Positions 43,803 through 53,102 of a stretch of 64,000 nucleotides of DNA are shown piece after piece (position 1 is the stretch's first letter; every line of letters begins with the position of its first letter). Both the position numbers and the translations under genes were made by a program. The stretch spans positions 1 through 64,000 of the forward strand of contig NZ_CAJZAR010000028.1 in NCBI RefSeq assembly GCF_914484835.1, written 5' to 3'. The notes below the pieces were generated by a model that saw nothing but the letters and a program-made list of their open reading frames with translations, ran no database searches and was not told the DNA's origin. The stretch is from Paraburkholderia tropica. GTDB lineage: Bacteria; Pseudomonadota; Gammaproteobacteria; Burkholderiales; Burkholderiaceae.

Positions 43803-45734
43803 TCAGGCCTCGACGGTTTCCGCGCGCGCGCGATCGACCGTGCCGGCCGTACGACCCGCATCGTCGCGATAAGCCTCGCGCCGACCCGCAAGCGGGTTCT
43901 GCAGATTGCCCGCCATCTTGAGGTTGCCCGCGGGATCGGCGAGATTGACCATCTGCAGGTTGTTGCCCAGTTGCAGACGGTTCAGGCACGAGTGCAGGAA
44001 CTCCGGCGCGAACATATCGTATTGCGCGAACTTGTCGGCGAGTTCCGGGTGCTCGGCCTGATAGCGCGCGACGCAACGCGCCACGGTGTTCCAGAACAGA
44101 TCCTCGGTGGCGCAGCCGTGCTCGACCAGAATCTGGTTCACGTAGCGGAAGAACCCGTCGAACACGTCGATGAAAATCGCCAGCAGCTTCACGCGCTCGG
44201 GCACATCCACGGCGAGTCGCTTGACGTTCTCGGGCAGCTGCGCGTCCTTGTTGAGAATCGCCGATTCCTCGGCGATGTCCTTCATGATCGCGCGCACCGG
44301 CACGTGATTTTCCAGCACGAGAATCAGGTTCTCGCCGTGCGGCATGAAGACGAGATCGTGCGTGTAGAAGCAGTGCACGAGCGGCGCGAGATACGCTTCC
44401 ATATAGCGTTCGAGCCACGCCTGCGTGCTCAGGCCCGACGCCTCGATCAGCGCGGGCAGCAGCGCGCGGCCATGACGGTCGGTGTGCAGCAGCGCGGCCA
44501 TCGTCATGAGGCGCTGACCGTCGCCCGCGAGCGAGAGCGGGTTCTCGCGCCACAGCGCGGAAAACATCTTCTTGTACGGCGTATCGGCTTGCACGGCGGC
44601 TTCGTAATAGCGGTTGCGGAAACCCATCGACGCCACTTCGCGCAGGATCGTGAAGCCCTTGTCGCGCAGATACGGATCGCTCGCGACCAGCCCCTTGATG
44701 AAGTCGTTGATGGCGGGCGTGCCCGACATGTAGTACGGCGAGAGCCCGCGCATGAAGCCCATGTTGAGGATCGACAGCGAGGTTTTCACATAGCGCTTCG
44801 AGCGGTCCGAGACATTGAAGAACGTGCGGATCGATTGCTGCGCGAGATAGCGGTCGTCGCCGTAGCCGACGCAGATGATGCGGTTCGTGGCCACGTAGGC
44901 GGCGAACGCGATCGACAGCTTGTTGAACCATTGCCACGGATGCGCGGGCATCAGGCGGTAGTCGTCGAAGTTGCAGCCGCGCGCTTCGACGACGGCCTTG
45001 AAGCGGGCGATGGCGGCTGCGCCCAGTTCCTCGTCCATCAGGCGGTCGTAGTCGAGGTCGTCGGCGTGATGGAAGGCGGCGTTGTCCTTGTGCACCGCGA
45101 GCCAGACGACCTGGATGACCGAGGCCGCTTCCGGCGCGAAGGCGCGATAGTCGCCTGCATCGAAACCGAGCCGCCCGTTGTTGGCGACGAAGCCCGGATG
45201 GCCTTCGCTCATCGCCGTTTCCACGGCCTGGAAATCGGCGGTCAGCAGATCGGGCGTGTCCGGTCCTTGCTTGACCGATTTATACGCGGCGCCATAGAGC
45301 GTGCTGCTGATTTCGTCGAGATAGATCGGCAGCATTTCTTCCTTGATGCCGAGGCGCGCCTTCACATCGAGAATGAACGAGAGCGCGTCGAGCGGCTGCT
45401 CCACGCCGTCCTGCGTGCAGACGATCGACTCGGGGCGAATGCTCCAGTGGCGCAGCGCGAGCAGGCGCGCTTCGAAGGTGTAGGCGCGCGAGCCGTCGTC
45501 GGATTTCAGTTCGTAGCGCGCGAACGCGTTGCCGGCCGCGTCGGGCTCGGCGTCGCCGAGGCGTTGCGGTTCGACGATCAGCTCGTGCGCGTATTCGGCA
45601 ATCGCCTTGCGCACCAGCATCCGGTTCGCGCGCTGCCAGATTTCAGGCGTGAGATGCGCGGCGGCTTCGGGCGGGGAGAGCAGCGTGTGCTGCATCGATT
45701 GCGGGGCGATGGCGTTGAAATCGATCGAGTTCAT
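43803..45734 (-). CDS. alcC: NIS siderophore synthetase, AlcC-like (IucA/IucC family)
   Basis: The 643-residue ATP-dependent synthetase joins and cyclises hydroxamate diamine-succinate units. IucA/IucC signatures are present: EGHPGFVANNGRLGFDAGDY, LMPAHPWQWFNKLSIAFAA, KTSLSILNMGFMRGLSPYYM and FYTHDLVFMPHGENLILVLE, with the FhuF-like C-terminal domain after about residue 400. The family type is the one that uses succinyl-hydroxydiamine substrates (AlcC, PubC, DesD). ATG 45734 has AAGGA ten bases upstream; residues upstream in frame are not conserved-looking. It is flanked by the acyltransferase and the reductase gene, all reading the same way. Confidence 0.9.
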   Translation of the reverse strand: MNSIDFNAIAPQSMQHTLLSPPEAAAHLTPEIWQRANRMLVRKAIAEYAHELIVEPQRLGDAEPDAAGNAFARYELKSDDGSRAYTFEARLLALRHWSIRPESIVCTQDGVEQPLDALSFILDVKARLGIKEEMLPIYLDEISSTLYGAAYKSVKQGPDTPDLLTADFQAVETAMSEGHPGFVANNGRLGFDAGDYRAFAPEAASVIQVVWLAVHKDNAAFHHADDLDYDRLMDEELGAAAIARFKAVVEARGCNFDDYRLMPAHPWQWFNKLSIAFAAYVATNRIICVGYGDDRYLAQQSIRTFFNVSDRSKRYVKTSLSILNMGFMRGLSPYYMSGTPAINDFIKGLVASDPYLRDKGFTILREVASMGFRNRYYEAAVQADTPYKKMFSALWRENPLSLAGDGQRLMTMAALLHTDRHGRALLPALIEASGLSTQAWLERYMEAYLAPLVHCFYTHDLVFMPHGENLILVLENHVPVRAIMKDIAEESAILNKDAQLPENVKRLAVDVPERVKLLAIFIDVFDGFFRYVNQILVEHGCATEDLFWNTVARCVARYQAEHPELADKFAQYDMFAPEFLHSCLNRLQLGNNLQMVNLADPAGNLKMAGNLQNPLAGRREAYRDDAGRTAGTVDRARAETVEA

Positions 45735-45747
45735 GATGATGAGTTCC

Positions 45748-46368
45748 TTAGTTATCCTGCTGAATAGCGGCGTAAAAATCGGCTCGGTTGCAAAACGCGA
45801 GCGACGCGGTTTTCTCGCGGAACGCGACGTCCTTCGCATAGACGAAGCCCATCGCGCGGTTCAGTGCGTGAATGCGCGTGTTGCGCGCATCCGGTTCGAC
45901 GACGATGCGCGCGGCGTCCAGACGTTCGAACAAGAAGGTCATGAGCGTCTTGAACACATGGCGCGTATAGCCGGGTTGCGGCGTGGCCGCCGGTCCCACG
46001 AAGAGATGCATGCCCAGATCGCCGGGCTGCACGTCGTAATGCTCGCCCGCTTCCTCGTGCGCGGGATCGTAGGTCTCGATCAGGAACGCGGGCGCGCCAT
46101 GCTGCGAAGCGAGCCAGGATTGCGCGTGCCCGGAATCCTCGATGGCCTGATAGAACGCGGCCACCTGCGCCACGCTCCAGTCGCGCATGTTCCAGAATGC
46201 GGCGCGCTCCTCGGCGAACCAGCCGTGCAGCGTGGGCGCGTCGCGCGGCACGTCGAGCTGGCGGATATGGAAGCCGCCGAGCGTGGCGGCGAGCGTCTCG
46301 CGTTGCAGCGCGGGCGGCGCGCCGCGATGACGCAAGGCGATTTCGTCGGCGGCAATATCAGTTCGCAC
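45748..46368 (-). CDS. alcB: N-hydroxydiamine acyltransferase, AlcB-like (GNAT)
   Basis: A 206-residue GNAT-family enzyme expected to succinylate N-hydroxyputrescine. It contains GWFAEERAAFWNMRDWSVAQ, the acyl-CoA binding strand LGMHLFVGPAATPQPGYTRH VFKTLM, and VVEPDARNTRIHALNRAMGF, as in IucB/AlcB/PubB proteins. The best start is GTG 46368: AGGAG lies nine bases upstream and it overlaps the exporter stop by 11 bp. An ATG at 46413 would overlap more and has no ribosome site. The gene ends 13 bp before alcC. Confidence 0.87.
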   Translation of the reverse strand: MRTDIAADEIALRHRGAPPALQRETLAATLGGFHIRQLDVPRDAPTLHGWFAEERAAFWNMRDWSVAQVAAFYQAIEDSGHAQSWLASQHGAPAFLIETYDPAHEEAGEHYDVQPGDLGMHLFVGPAATPQPGYTRHVFKTLMTFLFERLDAARIVVEPDARNTRIHALNRAMGFVYAKDVAFREKTASLAFCNRADFYAAIQQDN

Positions 46369-47599
46369 GGGCGGTGACTCCTGTTTTGGCAAGATCGGTT
46401 TCGAGCAGCGCATCGTTTGCCGGGGCGCTGGCGGCGCGGCGCGAACGGTCGAGCAGCCACACGCTCAAGAGCGCGGTCAGCACGAGCCCGGCAGCGGCGA
46501 TGAAGAAGGGCGCACGCAGTCCGGTCACATCGACGATCGCCCCGGCCGCGAACGAGGCGAGCAGCACGCCGAGGTTCTGGAAGAAGTTGATCACGCTGTA
46601 ATCGGCGGCATACGAAGCGGGCGTGCTCAGCGAGAACATCGTCACGTCGAGCTTCACGACGATCTGGAACAGCGCCCAGCCGAACATCACGCGGCCCACC
46701 ACGATCCACAGCGGCGCTTCCACGCCTTGCAGCAGCATGCCCGCGGTGCACAGCAGCAGGTTCGCGACGGTGTGATCGGGCAGCTTTTTGCCTTGCCCGG
46801 CGAGACGCTTGTTGATGCGCAGCGCGGCCAGCGCGACCATGCCCGGAATCGCGAACACGAGGCCGGAAACGAGCTCGCTCGGCGAGCCGCTCACGTCCTG
46901 CCAGTACGACGACATGAACGGACGGATCAGATACACGCAGAAGTCGAATGCGAGCATCAGCAGTGCGAGGCGCAGGATCGGCAAGCGCTGGCGCAGACTC
47001 GGGCGGACCGTCTGCGCCTGATGTTCGTCGGCGAAACGGCAGCGCCTGGCGATGCGATGCGTACGGATCAGGCTCATGCAGATCGCCATCTGGATGAAGT
47101 CGCCCGCGGCCATCGCGAAGATGCAGTCGTGCGCATTCCACACCTGCATCACGAGACCGCCCGCCACGGCGCCTGCGATCGCGCCGAAGTGCACGACCAC
47201 CGAAAGCACACCGATCGTATGCGCGTGCGACTCCTTCGGTTCGAGCCGCATCATGTACGGATACATCAGCAGATAGCTGCTTTTGCACATGAACATCGCG
47301 AGCGACAGCACCCAGAACAGCGGCACCGTGGGCGCGAAATAACTCGCGACCGAGAGCAGGCCCGCCGCGCACTGCGTGTAGACGAGCAGATGCATGGCGT
47401 CGAGCCGCTTCGCGACGCGCGCCCACAGCGGCAGCGTGAGCATCACGACGATGGAGATGAACGCCACGTAAGCGCCCGCGTGCACGGGACTCGTCACGCC
47501 GTAGCGCGCCGCGAAGAACTGCGGGTAGAACGGAATCAGGATCGCATCGCTGATGACGGCGAAGGTCGTCATCGTGATGATGGTGTTGCGCAGATTCAT
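46358..47599 (-). CDS. MFS transporter in the siderophore operon, probable siderophore exporter
   Basis: A 413-residue, 12-helix MFS protein. It starts MNLRNTIITMTTFAVISDAI with FYPQFFAARYGV, has the loop LWARVAKRLDAMHLL between helices 2 and 3, and the phrases FMCKSSYLLMYPYMMRLEPK and RPFMSSYWQDVSGSPSELVS. It overlaps alcA by four bases (ATGA) and alcB by 11, so it is made with the biosynthetic enzymes. In Bordetella the alcaligin exporter AlcS is also an MFS protein, encoded further along the locus; here the exporter sits between alcA and alcB. Export is inferred from context. Confidence 0.83.
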   Translation of the reverse strand: MNLRNTIITMTTFAVISDAILIPFYPQFFAARYGVTSPVHAGAYVAFISIVVMLTLPLWARVAKRLDAMHLLVYTQCAAGLLSVASYFAPTVPLFWVLSLAMFMCKSSYLLMYPYMMRLEPKESHAHTIGVLSVVVHFGAIAGAVAGGLVMQVWNAHDCIFAMAAGDFIQMAICMSLIRTHRIARRCRFADEHQAQTVRPSLRQRLPILRLALLMLAFDFCVYLIRPFMSSYWQDVSGSPSELVSGLVFAIPGMVALAALRINKRLAGQGKKLPDHTVANLLLCTAGMLLQGVEAPLWIVVGRVMFGWALFQIVVKLDVTMFSLSTPASYAADYSVINFFQNLGVLLASFAAGAIVDVTGLRAPFFIAAAGLVLTALLSVWLLDRSRRAASAPANDALLETDLAKTGVTARAN

Positions 47600-48978
47600 T
47601 GCGCCTCCAGCGGCGCCTTCACGAACGCCTCCGTGTCGGGCACCGAAAAATCCTGCAGCGCGATGCGCCGCTCGATCTTGTAGTGCTCCACGCCGGTCAG
47701 TTCGCGCAGGATGCACGAGTTGCGATAGCAGCTCATGCCGAGGTCGGGATTGGTGAGGCCGTGACTGTAGAGGCCCGCGTTCTGCACGAACACTTCGCCG
47801 CCGTTCACGTCGATCGCATAGTTGCGCGAGAGCTTGTAGCGTCCCCGCGCGTCCCAACTGATGCGCTCGCGGATGCCGTCGATGAAGGCGGGCACGTTCT
47901 GGCCGTAGCCGGTCGCGAAGATCGCGCCGTCGGTGACGTGCGTGTACTGCACGCCTTCGTCGCGCTGCACGAAACGCAGATGGAAGCGGTCGTCGATGCG
48001 GTCGTGGTGACAGCCCGTGAGTTCCGAATTGGTGATGAGCCGCGCGTTGTTGCCGCCCCGGCTGCGGCGGTCGTCGAGCAGATCGTAGATCTGGTTGATC
48101 AGCGAGGCGTTCACGCCTTTATAGAGGCTGTCCTGCTTCGCGATGATGCCTTCGCGCACGCTGTCCGGCAGGTTGTAGAAGTAATCGATGTAATCGGGCG
48201 AGATCATTTCCAGCGTGAGCTTGGTGTTCTCCATCTGGAAGAATCGCGGCGAGCGCGTGATCCACGTGAGCGCGTAGTCGTGCTCGTCGCTTTCCTTGAG
48301 CAGGTCGTAGAAGATCTCGGCGGCGCTCTGGCCGCTGCCGATCACGGCGATCGAACGCTTCTGCTGCAAGGCGGATTTGTTGGCGACGTATTGCGCGCTG
48401 TGCAGGCAATGCTCGCGCACGTCGTCGCAGCACGACGGCAGTTGCGGCACCGAGCCCACGCCGATCACAAGGCGCGCCGCGCGATGCGTGAACGGCTGAC
48501 CCGTGCGCACGTGGCGTCCGCTGATGACGTAGTGGCCGGCGTCGGCATCGTAGTCCACGCGCTCCACGTGGGAGCCGAACGCAATGCTCGATAGCTGCTT
48601 GATCGCCCACTTGCAGTAGCGGTTGTATTCGGCGCGGCTCAGATAGAAACGTTCACGAATGTAATACGCGTAGAGCTTGCCTTCCTGCTTGCAATAGTTC
48701 AGGAAGCTGAACTTGCTTTTCGGATCGGCGAGACTCACCAGGTCCGCGAGAAACGGGTTTTGCAGCGTGGTGTCGTCGATCAGCATGCCCGGATGCCAGT
48801 CGAAGTCCTCGTTGCGTTCGAGAAAGAGGCCGCGCAGATCGCGGATCGGATCGGCGAGACACGCGAGGCTCAGGTTGAACGGGCCGAGACCGATCGCGAC
48901 GAAGTCGAGCACCTCGTGGCTCGACGCCGCGCGTGCAAGACGCGTTCCCGAATCGGAATGGATGTTAGTTGTACTCAT
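47596..48978 (-). CDS. alcA: Putrescine/ornithine N-monooxygenase, AlcA-like
   Basis: The 460-residue FAD/NADPH-dependent enzyme that N-hydroxylates a diamine, first step of hydroxamate siderophore synthesis. The FAD site is DFVAIGLGPFNLSLACLADP (residues about 24-43) and the NADPH site SIAVIGSGQSAAEIFYDLLK. The substrate-region phrases DDTTLQNPFLADLVSLADPK and YAYYIRERFYLSRAEYNRYC and the C-terminal FATGYGQNVPAFIDGIRERI fit the AlcA/IucD family. The alcC/alcE context favours putrescine as substrate. ATG 48978 has GAGGAAG nine bases upstream. It is the first gene of the six-gene operon, divergent from the receptor gene. Confidence 0.9.
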   Translation of the reverse strand: MSTTNIHSDSGTRLARAASSHEVLDFVAIGLGPFNLSLACLADPIRDLRGLFLERNEDFDWHPGMLIDDTTLQNPFLADLVSLADPKSKFSFLNYCKQEGKLYAYYIRERFYLSRAEYNRYCKWAIKQLSSIAFGSHVERVDYDADAGHYVISGRHVRTGQPFTHRAARLVIGVGSVPQLPSCCDDVREHCLHSAQYVANKSALQQKRSIAVIGSGQSAAEIFYDLLKESDEHDYALTWITRSPRFFQMENTKLTLEMISPDYIDYFYNLPDSVREGIIAKQDSLYKGVNASLINQIYDLLDDRRSRGGNNARLITNSELTGCHHDRIDDRFHLRFVQRDEGVQYTHVTDGAIFATGYGQNVPAFIDGIRERISWDARGRYKLSRNYAIDVNGGEVFVQNAGLYSHGLTNPDLGMSCYRNSCILRELTGVEHYKIERRIALQDFSVPDTEAFVKAPLEAQ

Positions 48979-49656
48979 GATTGAGCTTCCTCTTTGGCCG
49001 GCAGGACCATGTTGAGACCTCATCGATGGACGAAAACGGGTGGATGGTCACGAAGCTGACACATCTGTCACCGCGCATGACTGATGCGCTCGCTGTGGCA
49101 AGCGCCAGCGATTCAAAGTGAATCGTTTGCGCGGTGATGTGCGAATGAGAGTGATTCGCGTTTGGTGGATCATAGGAAACTCGTTCGCACATGGCAAGGG
49201 TGGAAAACGTATTGCTCAGGATGACGAACTAATGCGCCGATCCAGCCTGCATGAAACGCTGCGAGGCGCGAATCTCGGCAAAGTCCGGCTGCATCGGAGA
49301 GCTAACGGGATGGCACGCGAAACGCGCAGGGTGAAAAAAATGCGCGATGAGGTCATGCCGTCCCGCGCTTTTCGCCAAAATTCGCGGGACCGAAAACCCT
49401 GAGCCGATTGGGGGATTGCGCCGCAACGGCGCCGATGTGGCAATCGGGAGCGCGCGGGCACCCGCGTGCGCGCTGGCGGCGTGCGCGCGCGATTTTTAGA
49501 GAGGTGGCCTAAGGGTAAACGCTGAGCAATACGCACAAAACACGCAAGATCCACGCGCGTTTACATGCAAAACGCATTACAGCCAAGCGCAAGTGTTGGT
49601 TTTTCGTAAAGAACTTTCAAAAGCAAAAAGGCTTTGCTAAGATGCGCCCCTTATGA
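48979..49656. other. Divergent regulatory region of the siderophore locus
   Basis: About 680 bp with no supported gene. The alcA-proximal half contains the perfect palindrome CGATTCA-AAG-TGAATCG at 49119-49135 and a Fur-like site at 49141-49159. The receptor-proximal half turns AT-rich near 49540-49650 and probably contains its promoter. I see no gene for an AlcR-like activator here. Confidence 0.5.
49141..49159 (-). promoter_or_regulatory. Candidate Fur box for the alcA operon
   Basis: GCGAATGAGAGTGATTCGC has perfect 6-bp outer arms (GCGAAT and ATTCGC) and matches the 19-bp Fur consensus at 12 positions by eye. It lies about 160 bp upstream of alcA, a rather long distance, so an extended leader would be needed. 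Confidence 0.5.
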
Positions 49657-49675
49657 AATGAGAATAAGTCTCATT
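49657..49675 (+). promoter_or_regulatory. Fur box upstream of the siderophore receptor gene
   Basis: AATGAGAATAAGTCTCATT has perfect 7-bp arms and fits the 7-1-7 Fur pattern (TGATAAT-N-ATTATCA) at 11 of 14 positions. It lies 51 bp before the receptor ATG, where a promoter is expected, and indicates iron repression. Confidence 0.8.
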
Positions 49676-49726
49676 GACGTTCAAATACTTGAACCGGGGC
49701 GGGAGGCGCCTCGACCACTGGCCGAT

Positions 49727-51946
49727 ATGAACAATCACGAAACCGCACGCCGTAAGGGGCAAAAGCTCCCCCGTCCTTTGCAGATCGCCGCCTGGCTGAC
49801 GTTTGCCGCCGCAGCGCAATCCGCATTCGCCCAGACCGTTACGACCGCCGGGGACAGCGCTGCCGCGCCAGCCACCGCGGCCAGCGGCGCTGCCGCGTCC
49901 ACGACCGCCGCCGACAAGGCGCTGCCGGCCGTGAACGTGAGCGCGTCCACCGTGAGCGACTCGCCGCTGCATCTGGCGACGCCGGTTTCGAACGGCGCGC
50001 TCGGCACGCGTTCGCAGCTCGACACGCCGTTCTCGACGACGGTCGTGACGGGCGAGGATCTCGCCGACCGCCAGGCCAACAAGCTCGGCGACGTGTTCGC
50101 GGGCGACGCCTCGGTCACCGACAACAGCAACGCCTATAGCGCGTGGGCGACCTACATCACGGTGCGCGGCCTGCCGATCGACTGGCAGAACGGTTTCAAG
50201 ATCGACGGCAATCCGTTCATTTCGTATGGCATCACGATGCCGTATGAAAACCTCGAACGCGTCGAACTGCTCAAGGGCGCGGGCGGTTTCATGTACGGTT
50301 TTGCGCAGCCGGGCGGCGTGGTCAACTACGTGACCAAGAAGCCGGGCACGGATCCGGTGACGAGTTTCGACGTCGGCTATCGCATGGACGGCGTGCTCAG
50401 CCAGCACGCCGACCTGAGCCGCCGCTTCGGCCCGGACGGCATGTTCGGCGCGCGCATCAACTACACGCACGAAGCGGGCAAGACCTATAACGCGGGCGAT
50501 ATCAACCGCAATTCAGTGGCGCTCGCGCTCGACGGTCAGCTCACGCGCGACCTCGACGTCTACTTCAACGCGATCTACCAGACGAGCCGTTCGAGCGGTC
50601 AGACGCCGGCGATCTACATTCCGAGCAGCTATGTGGGCACGAGTCTGCCCGCGACCATCAGCGGCGGCTCGAATCTGCTGAACAGCGCCGGTCAGCATCT
50701 GAACACGAATCTGCAGCTCTACACGGCGGGCGCGAAGTATCAGATCACGCCGGACTGGAGCTTCAATACCTCGGCGAGCTACAGCAAGTCGGCGCGCGAC
50801 CGTAACGAGAGCACGCTCACGCTGCTCAACCAGGCGGGCGACTATTCCGACTATCGCTGGAACGGCGACGAAGGCCACCAGGACATCTACTGGCAAGGCA
50901 CGTTCGAAGGCAAGGTGAAGACCGGACCGTTCACGCATCAGATCGTGGCGGGCGCGTCGATCCAGCATCAGACCAACGATTACAGCACGGCGGCGGGCAC
51001 GGCGGGCGGCACGCTCGGCACGGGCAATCTGTACGTGCAGAACCCGTATGCGTTCTACTCGGGCAGCGGGCTCGACAAATACCGCGCGAGCGAGATCAAC
51101 CAGAAGGCGCTGTTCCTGAGCGATACGATGCAGATCACGAGCCGCTGGTCGCTGCTCGCGGGCCTGCGCTACACGAACTACGATCAGGAAAGCTTCTCGG
51201 AATCGGGCGCTACGTCGTCGTCTTACGGCAAGAACGGCGTCGTCACGCCGACCTTCGCGCTGATGTACAAGCTCGAACCGGAGACCACGCTGTACGCGAG
51301 CTATGTGGAATCGCTCGAAGCGGGTCAGGTTGTTTCGGACATCTATGCAAATGGCGGATCGGTGCTCAATCCGCTGCGCTCGCGCCAGTATGAACTGGGC
51401 ATCAAGAGCGAGCATGCGCGCTGGAGCGCGAACGCGGCGCTGTTCCGCATCGAGCGCGGCGCGTCGTATGCGAACGACCAGAACGTGCTGCTGCAGGACG
51501 GCAACTCGATCTACGAAGGTCTCGAAGCGGGCGGCAGCGTACGTCTGGGCCGTAGCTGGCAAGTCGCGGGCGACATCATGCTGCTCGATACGTGGTACGC
51601 GAAGGGCCAGACGTATAACGGCAAGCGCGTTGCAGGCGCGCCGCAATTCACGGCCGCCGCGCGCGTGACCTACGACGTGCCGTACGTGCCGGGGCTGCAA
51701 CTGGGCGTCGATGCGAAGTACACGGGCAACACCGAAGTGCGTCCGGCCGGCGATCTGGAAACGGGCGGCTATATGCTCGTGAATCTGGGCGCGAACTACG
51801 CGACCCGCATCGGCGGGCACGACGTTACGTTCCGCGCGGCGATCGACAACATCACGAACCGCCGCTACTGGATGTTCCAGTACGACAGCTACATCGCGCC
51901 GGGCGACCCGCGCACGGTCAGCCTGAACGCGAAGATCGACTTCTGA
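49727..51946 (+). CDS. fauA: TonB-dependent siderophore receptor, FauA-like
   Basis: The 739-residue outer-membrane ferric-siderophore receptor has a signal peptide (LQIAAWLTFAAAAQSAFA), an Ala/Thr-rich linker and a plug with TPFSTTVVTGEDLADRQANK, VRGLPIDWQNGFKIDGNPF and YENLERVELLKGAGGFMYGF AQPGGVVNYVTKKP. The barrel ends YIAPGDPRTVSLNAKIDF. The plug follows the signal peptide directly, with no extra N-terminal signalling domain, so it is not an FpvA-type transducer. ATG 49727 is chosen because the frame upstream contains the Fur box. Divergence from the alcA operon implies that it imports the locus's own siderophore. Confidence 0.87.
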   Translation: MNNHETARRKGQKLPRPLQIAAWLTFAAAAQSAFAQTVTTAGDSAAAPATAASGAAASTTAADKALPAVNVSASTVSDSPLHLATPVSNGALGTRSQLDTPFSTTVVTGEDLADRQANKLGDVFAGDASVTDNSNAYSAWATYITVRGLPIDWQNGFKIDGNPFISYGITMPYENLERVELLKGAGGFMYGFAQPGGVVNYVTKKPGTDPVTSFDVGYRMDGVLSQHADLSRRFGPDGMFGARINYTHEAGKTYNAGDINRNSVALALDGQLTRDLDVYFNAIYQTSRSSGQTPAIYIPSSYVGTSLPATISGGSNLLNSAGQHLNTNLQLYTAGAKYQITPDWSFNTSASYSKSARDRNESTLTLLNQAGDYSDYRWNGDEGHQDIYWQGTFEGKVKTGPFTHQIVAGASIQHQTNDYSTAAGTAGGTLGTGNLYVQNPYAFYSGSGLDKYRASEINQKALFLSDTMQITSRWSLLAGLRYTNYDQESFSESGATSSSYGKNGVVTPTFALMYKLEPETTLYASYVESLEAGQVVSDIYANGGSVLNPLRSRQYELGIKSEHARWSANAALFRIERGASYANDQNVLLQDGNSIYEGLEAGGSVRLGRSWQVAGDIMLLDTWYAKGQTYNGKRVAGAPQFTAAARVTYDVPYVPGLQLGVDAKYTGNTEVRPAGDLETGGYMLVNLGANYATRIGGHDVTFRAAIDNITNRRYWMFQYDSYIAPGDPRTVSLNAKIDF

Positions 51947-52004
51947 TCGCGCCCTCGGGTTCATCGTTTTGAATGGATAGCGGCGGCACCTCGCCATCGC
52001 AACC

Positions 52005-52057
52005 GCAGGCCACCCGCCACGCAACCGGACTTACCGGCTGCGTCGCGGGTGGCCTGC
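52005..52057 (+). terminator. Long hairpin after the receptor gene
   Basis: GCAGGCCACCCGC and GCGGGTGGCCTGC are perfect 13-bp complements around a 27-base interior that itself can pair (ACGCA/TGCGT, CCGG/CCGG). It lies 59 bp past the receptor stop. No T-run follows, so termination is inferred from stem strength and position. Confidence 0.65.
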
Positions 52058-52130
52058 TGCTTTGCGCGGCCACTGGCTCTATGTGCGTATGACCCGGCGC
52101 GTTAAGATACGCGCGTCGGAAAAATAATGC

Positions 52131-53102
52131 ATGGACGAGACAGGAATGAGAAAGCATGTCGATGGGGCGGCCGTCGCCATCATGGTGACGCTGTGCTTCA
52201 TCTGGGGCACGCAACAGGTCGCGATCAAGGCCGTGGCCGGCGACATCGCGCCGATGATGCAAGTGGGCGTGCGTTCGGGCGGCGCGGCGGCGCTGGTGTG
52301 GCTGTTCAACCGCTTCGTGCTGCGCGAGCGCTGGCTGCCGGGCGTGGCGCTGCGCTCGGGTCTCGTGGTGGGCCTGCTGTTCGCGTTCGAATTTTTGTGC
52401 GTCGCCGAAGGGCTGCGCCTGACCAACGCCTCGCATATCGCCGTGCTGCTTTACACCGCGCCGATGTTCGCGGCCATCGGCCTGCATCTCAAGCTGCCCG
52501 ACGAACGGCTCGCGCCGCTCCAGTGGGCCGGCATCGCGCTCGCGTTCGCGGGCATCGCCATCGCGTTTCTCGGCCCGGCGCTGCTGGGCGGCGGACTGTC
52601 CGCGCCGGGCACACCGGCCAATCCTGACTGGCTGCTCGGCGATCTGATGGGCCTGCTCGGCGGCGCGGCGTGGGGCATGACCACGGTGGGCGTGCGCACC
52701 ACGCGGCTGAGCGAGGCGCCCGCTTCGCAGACGCTGTTTTATCAGCTCGCTTATGCGTTCGTGCTGCTGATGCCGTTCGCGCTGCTCACCGGGCAGACCG
52801 CGTTTCATGGCACGCCGTTCGCGCTCGCGAGCCTTGGCTTCCAGACCGTGGTCGTCACCTTCGCGAGCTATCTCACGTGGTTCTGGCTGCTGCGCCGCTA
52901 CTTCGCCGCGCGGCTCGGCGTGCTGTCGTTCATGACGCCGCTGTTCGGCGTCGTGCTCGGCGTGGTGGTGCTGCACGAACACGTGGACGCGGCGTTCGTC
53001 GCGGGCTCGATGCTCGTGCTGACCGGTCTGCTGGTCGTGAACAGCCAGGCGTGGCTGCGCCAGATGTTCGGGCGCGGCTCGCGGGCGCGCGCGGGCGTTT
53101 GA
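52131..53102 (+). CDS. EamA/DMT-family transporter
   Basis: A 323-residue inner-membrane protein with ten helices arranged as two EamA repeats of five, the usual plan of drug/metabolite transporters (RhaT/YdcZ-like). Repeat 1 begins AIMVTLCFIWGTQQVAIKAV and repeat 2 LGDLMGLLGGAAWGMTTVGV. The end of repeat 2 reads LSFMTPLFGVVLGVVVLHEH. Many members export amino acids or metabolites. ATG 52131 is used; a second ATG at 52146 is possible. It stands between the siderophore and hydroxyproline loci on the plus strand, and its substrate is unknown. Confidence 0.88.
   Translation: MDETGMRKHVDGAAVAIMVTLCFIWGTQQVAIKAVAGDIAPMMQVGVRSGGAAALVWLFNRFVLRERWLPGVALRSGLVVGLLFAFEFLCVAEGLRLTNASHIAVLLYTAPMFAAIGLHLKLPDERLAPLQWAGIALAFAGIAIAFLGPALLGGGLSAPGTPANPDWLLGDLMGLLGGAAWGMTTVGVRTTRLSEAPASQTLFYQLAYAFVLLMPFALLTGQTAFHGTPFALASLGFQTVVVTFASYLTWFWLLRRYFAARLGVLSFMTPLFGVVLGVVVLHEHVDAAFVAGSMLVLTGLLVVNSQAWLRQMFGRGSRARAGV

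Noticed and set aside
42982..44937. 651-codon frame joining the FhuF-like gene with a shadow of alcC
   Set aside because: Its C-terminal part is the real FhuF-like protein. The upstream part lies out of frame inside alcC and has no family pattern; the reductase has its own ATG at 43800.
45748..46413. ATG start for alcB at 46413
   Set aside because: It has no ribosome site and would overlap the exporter gene by more than 50 bp; GTG 46368 has AGGAG at the right distance.
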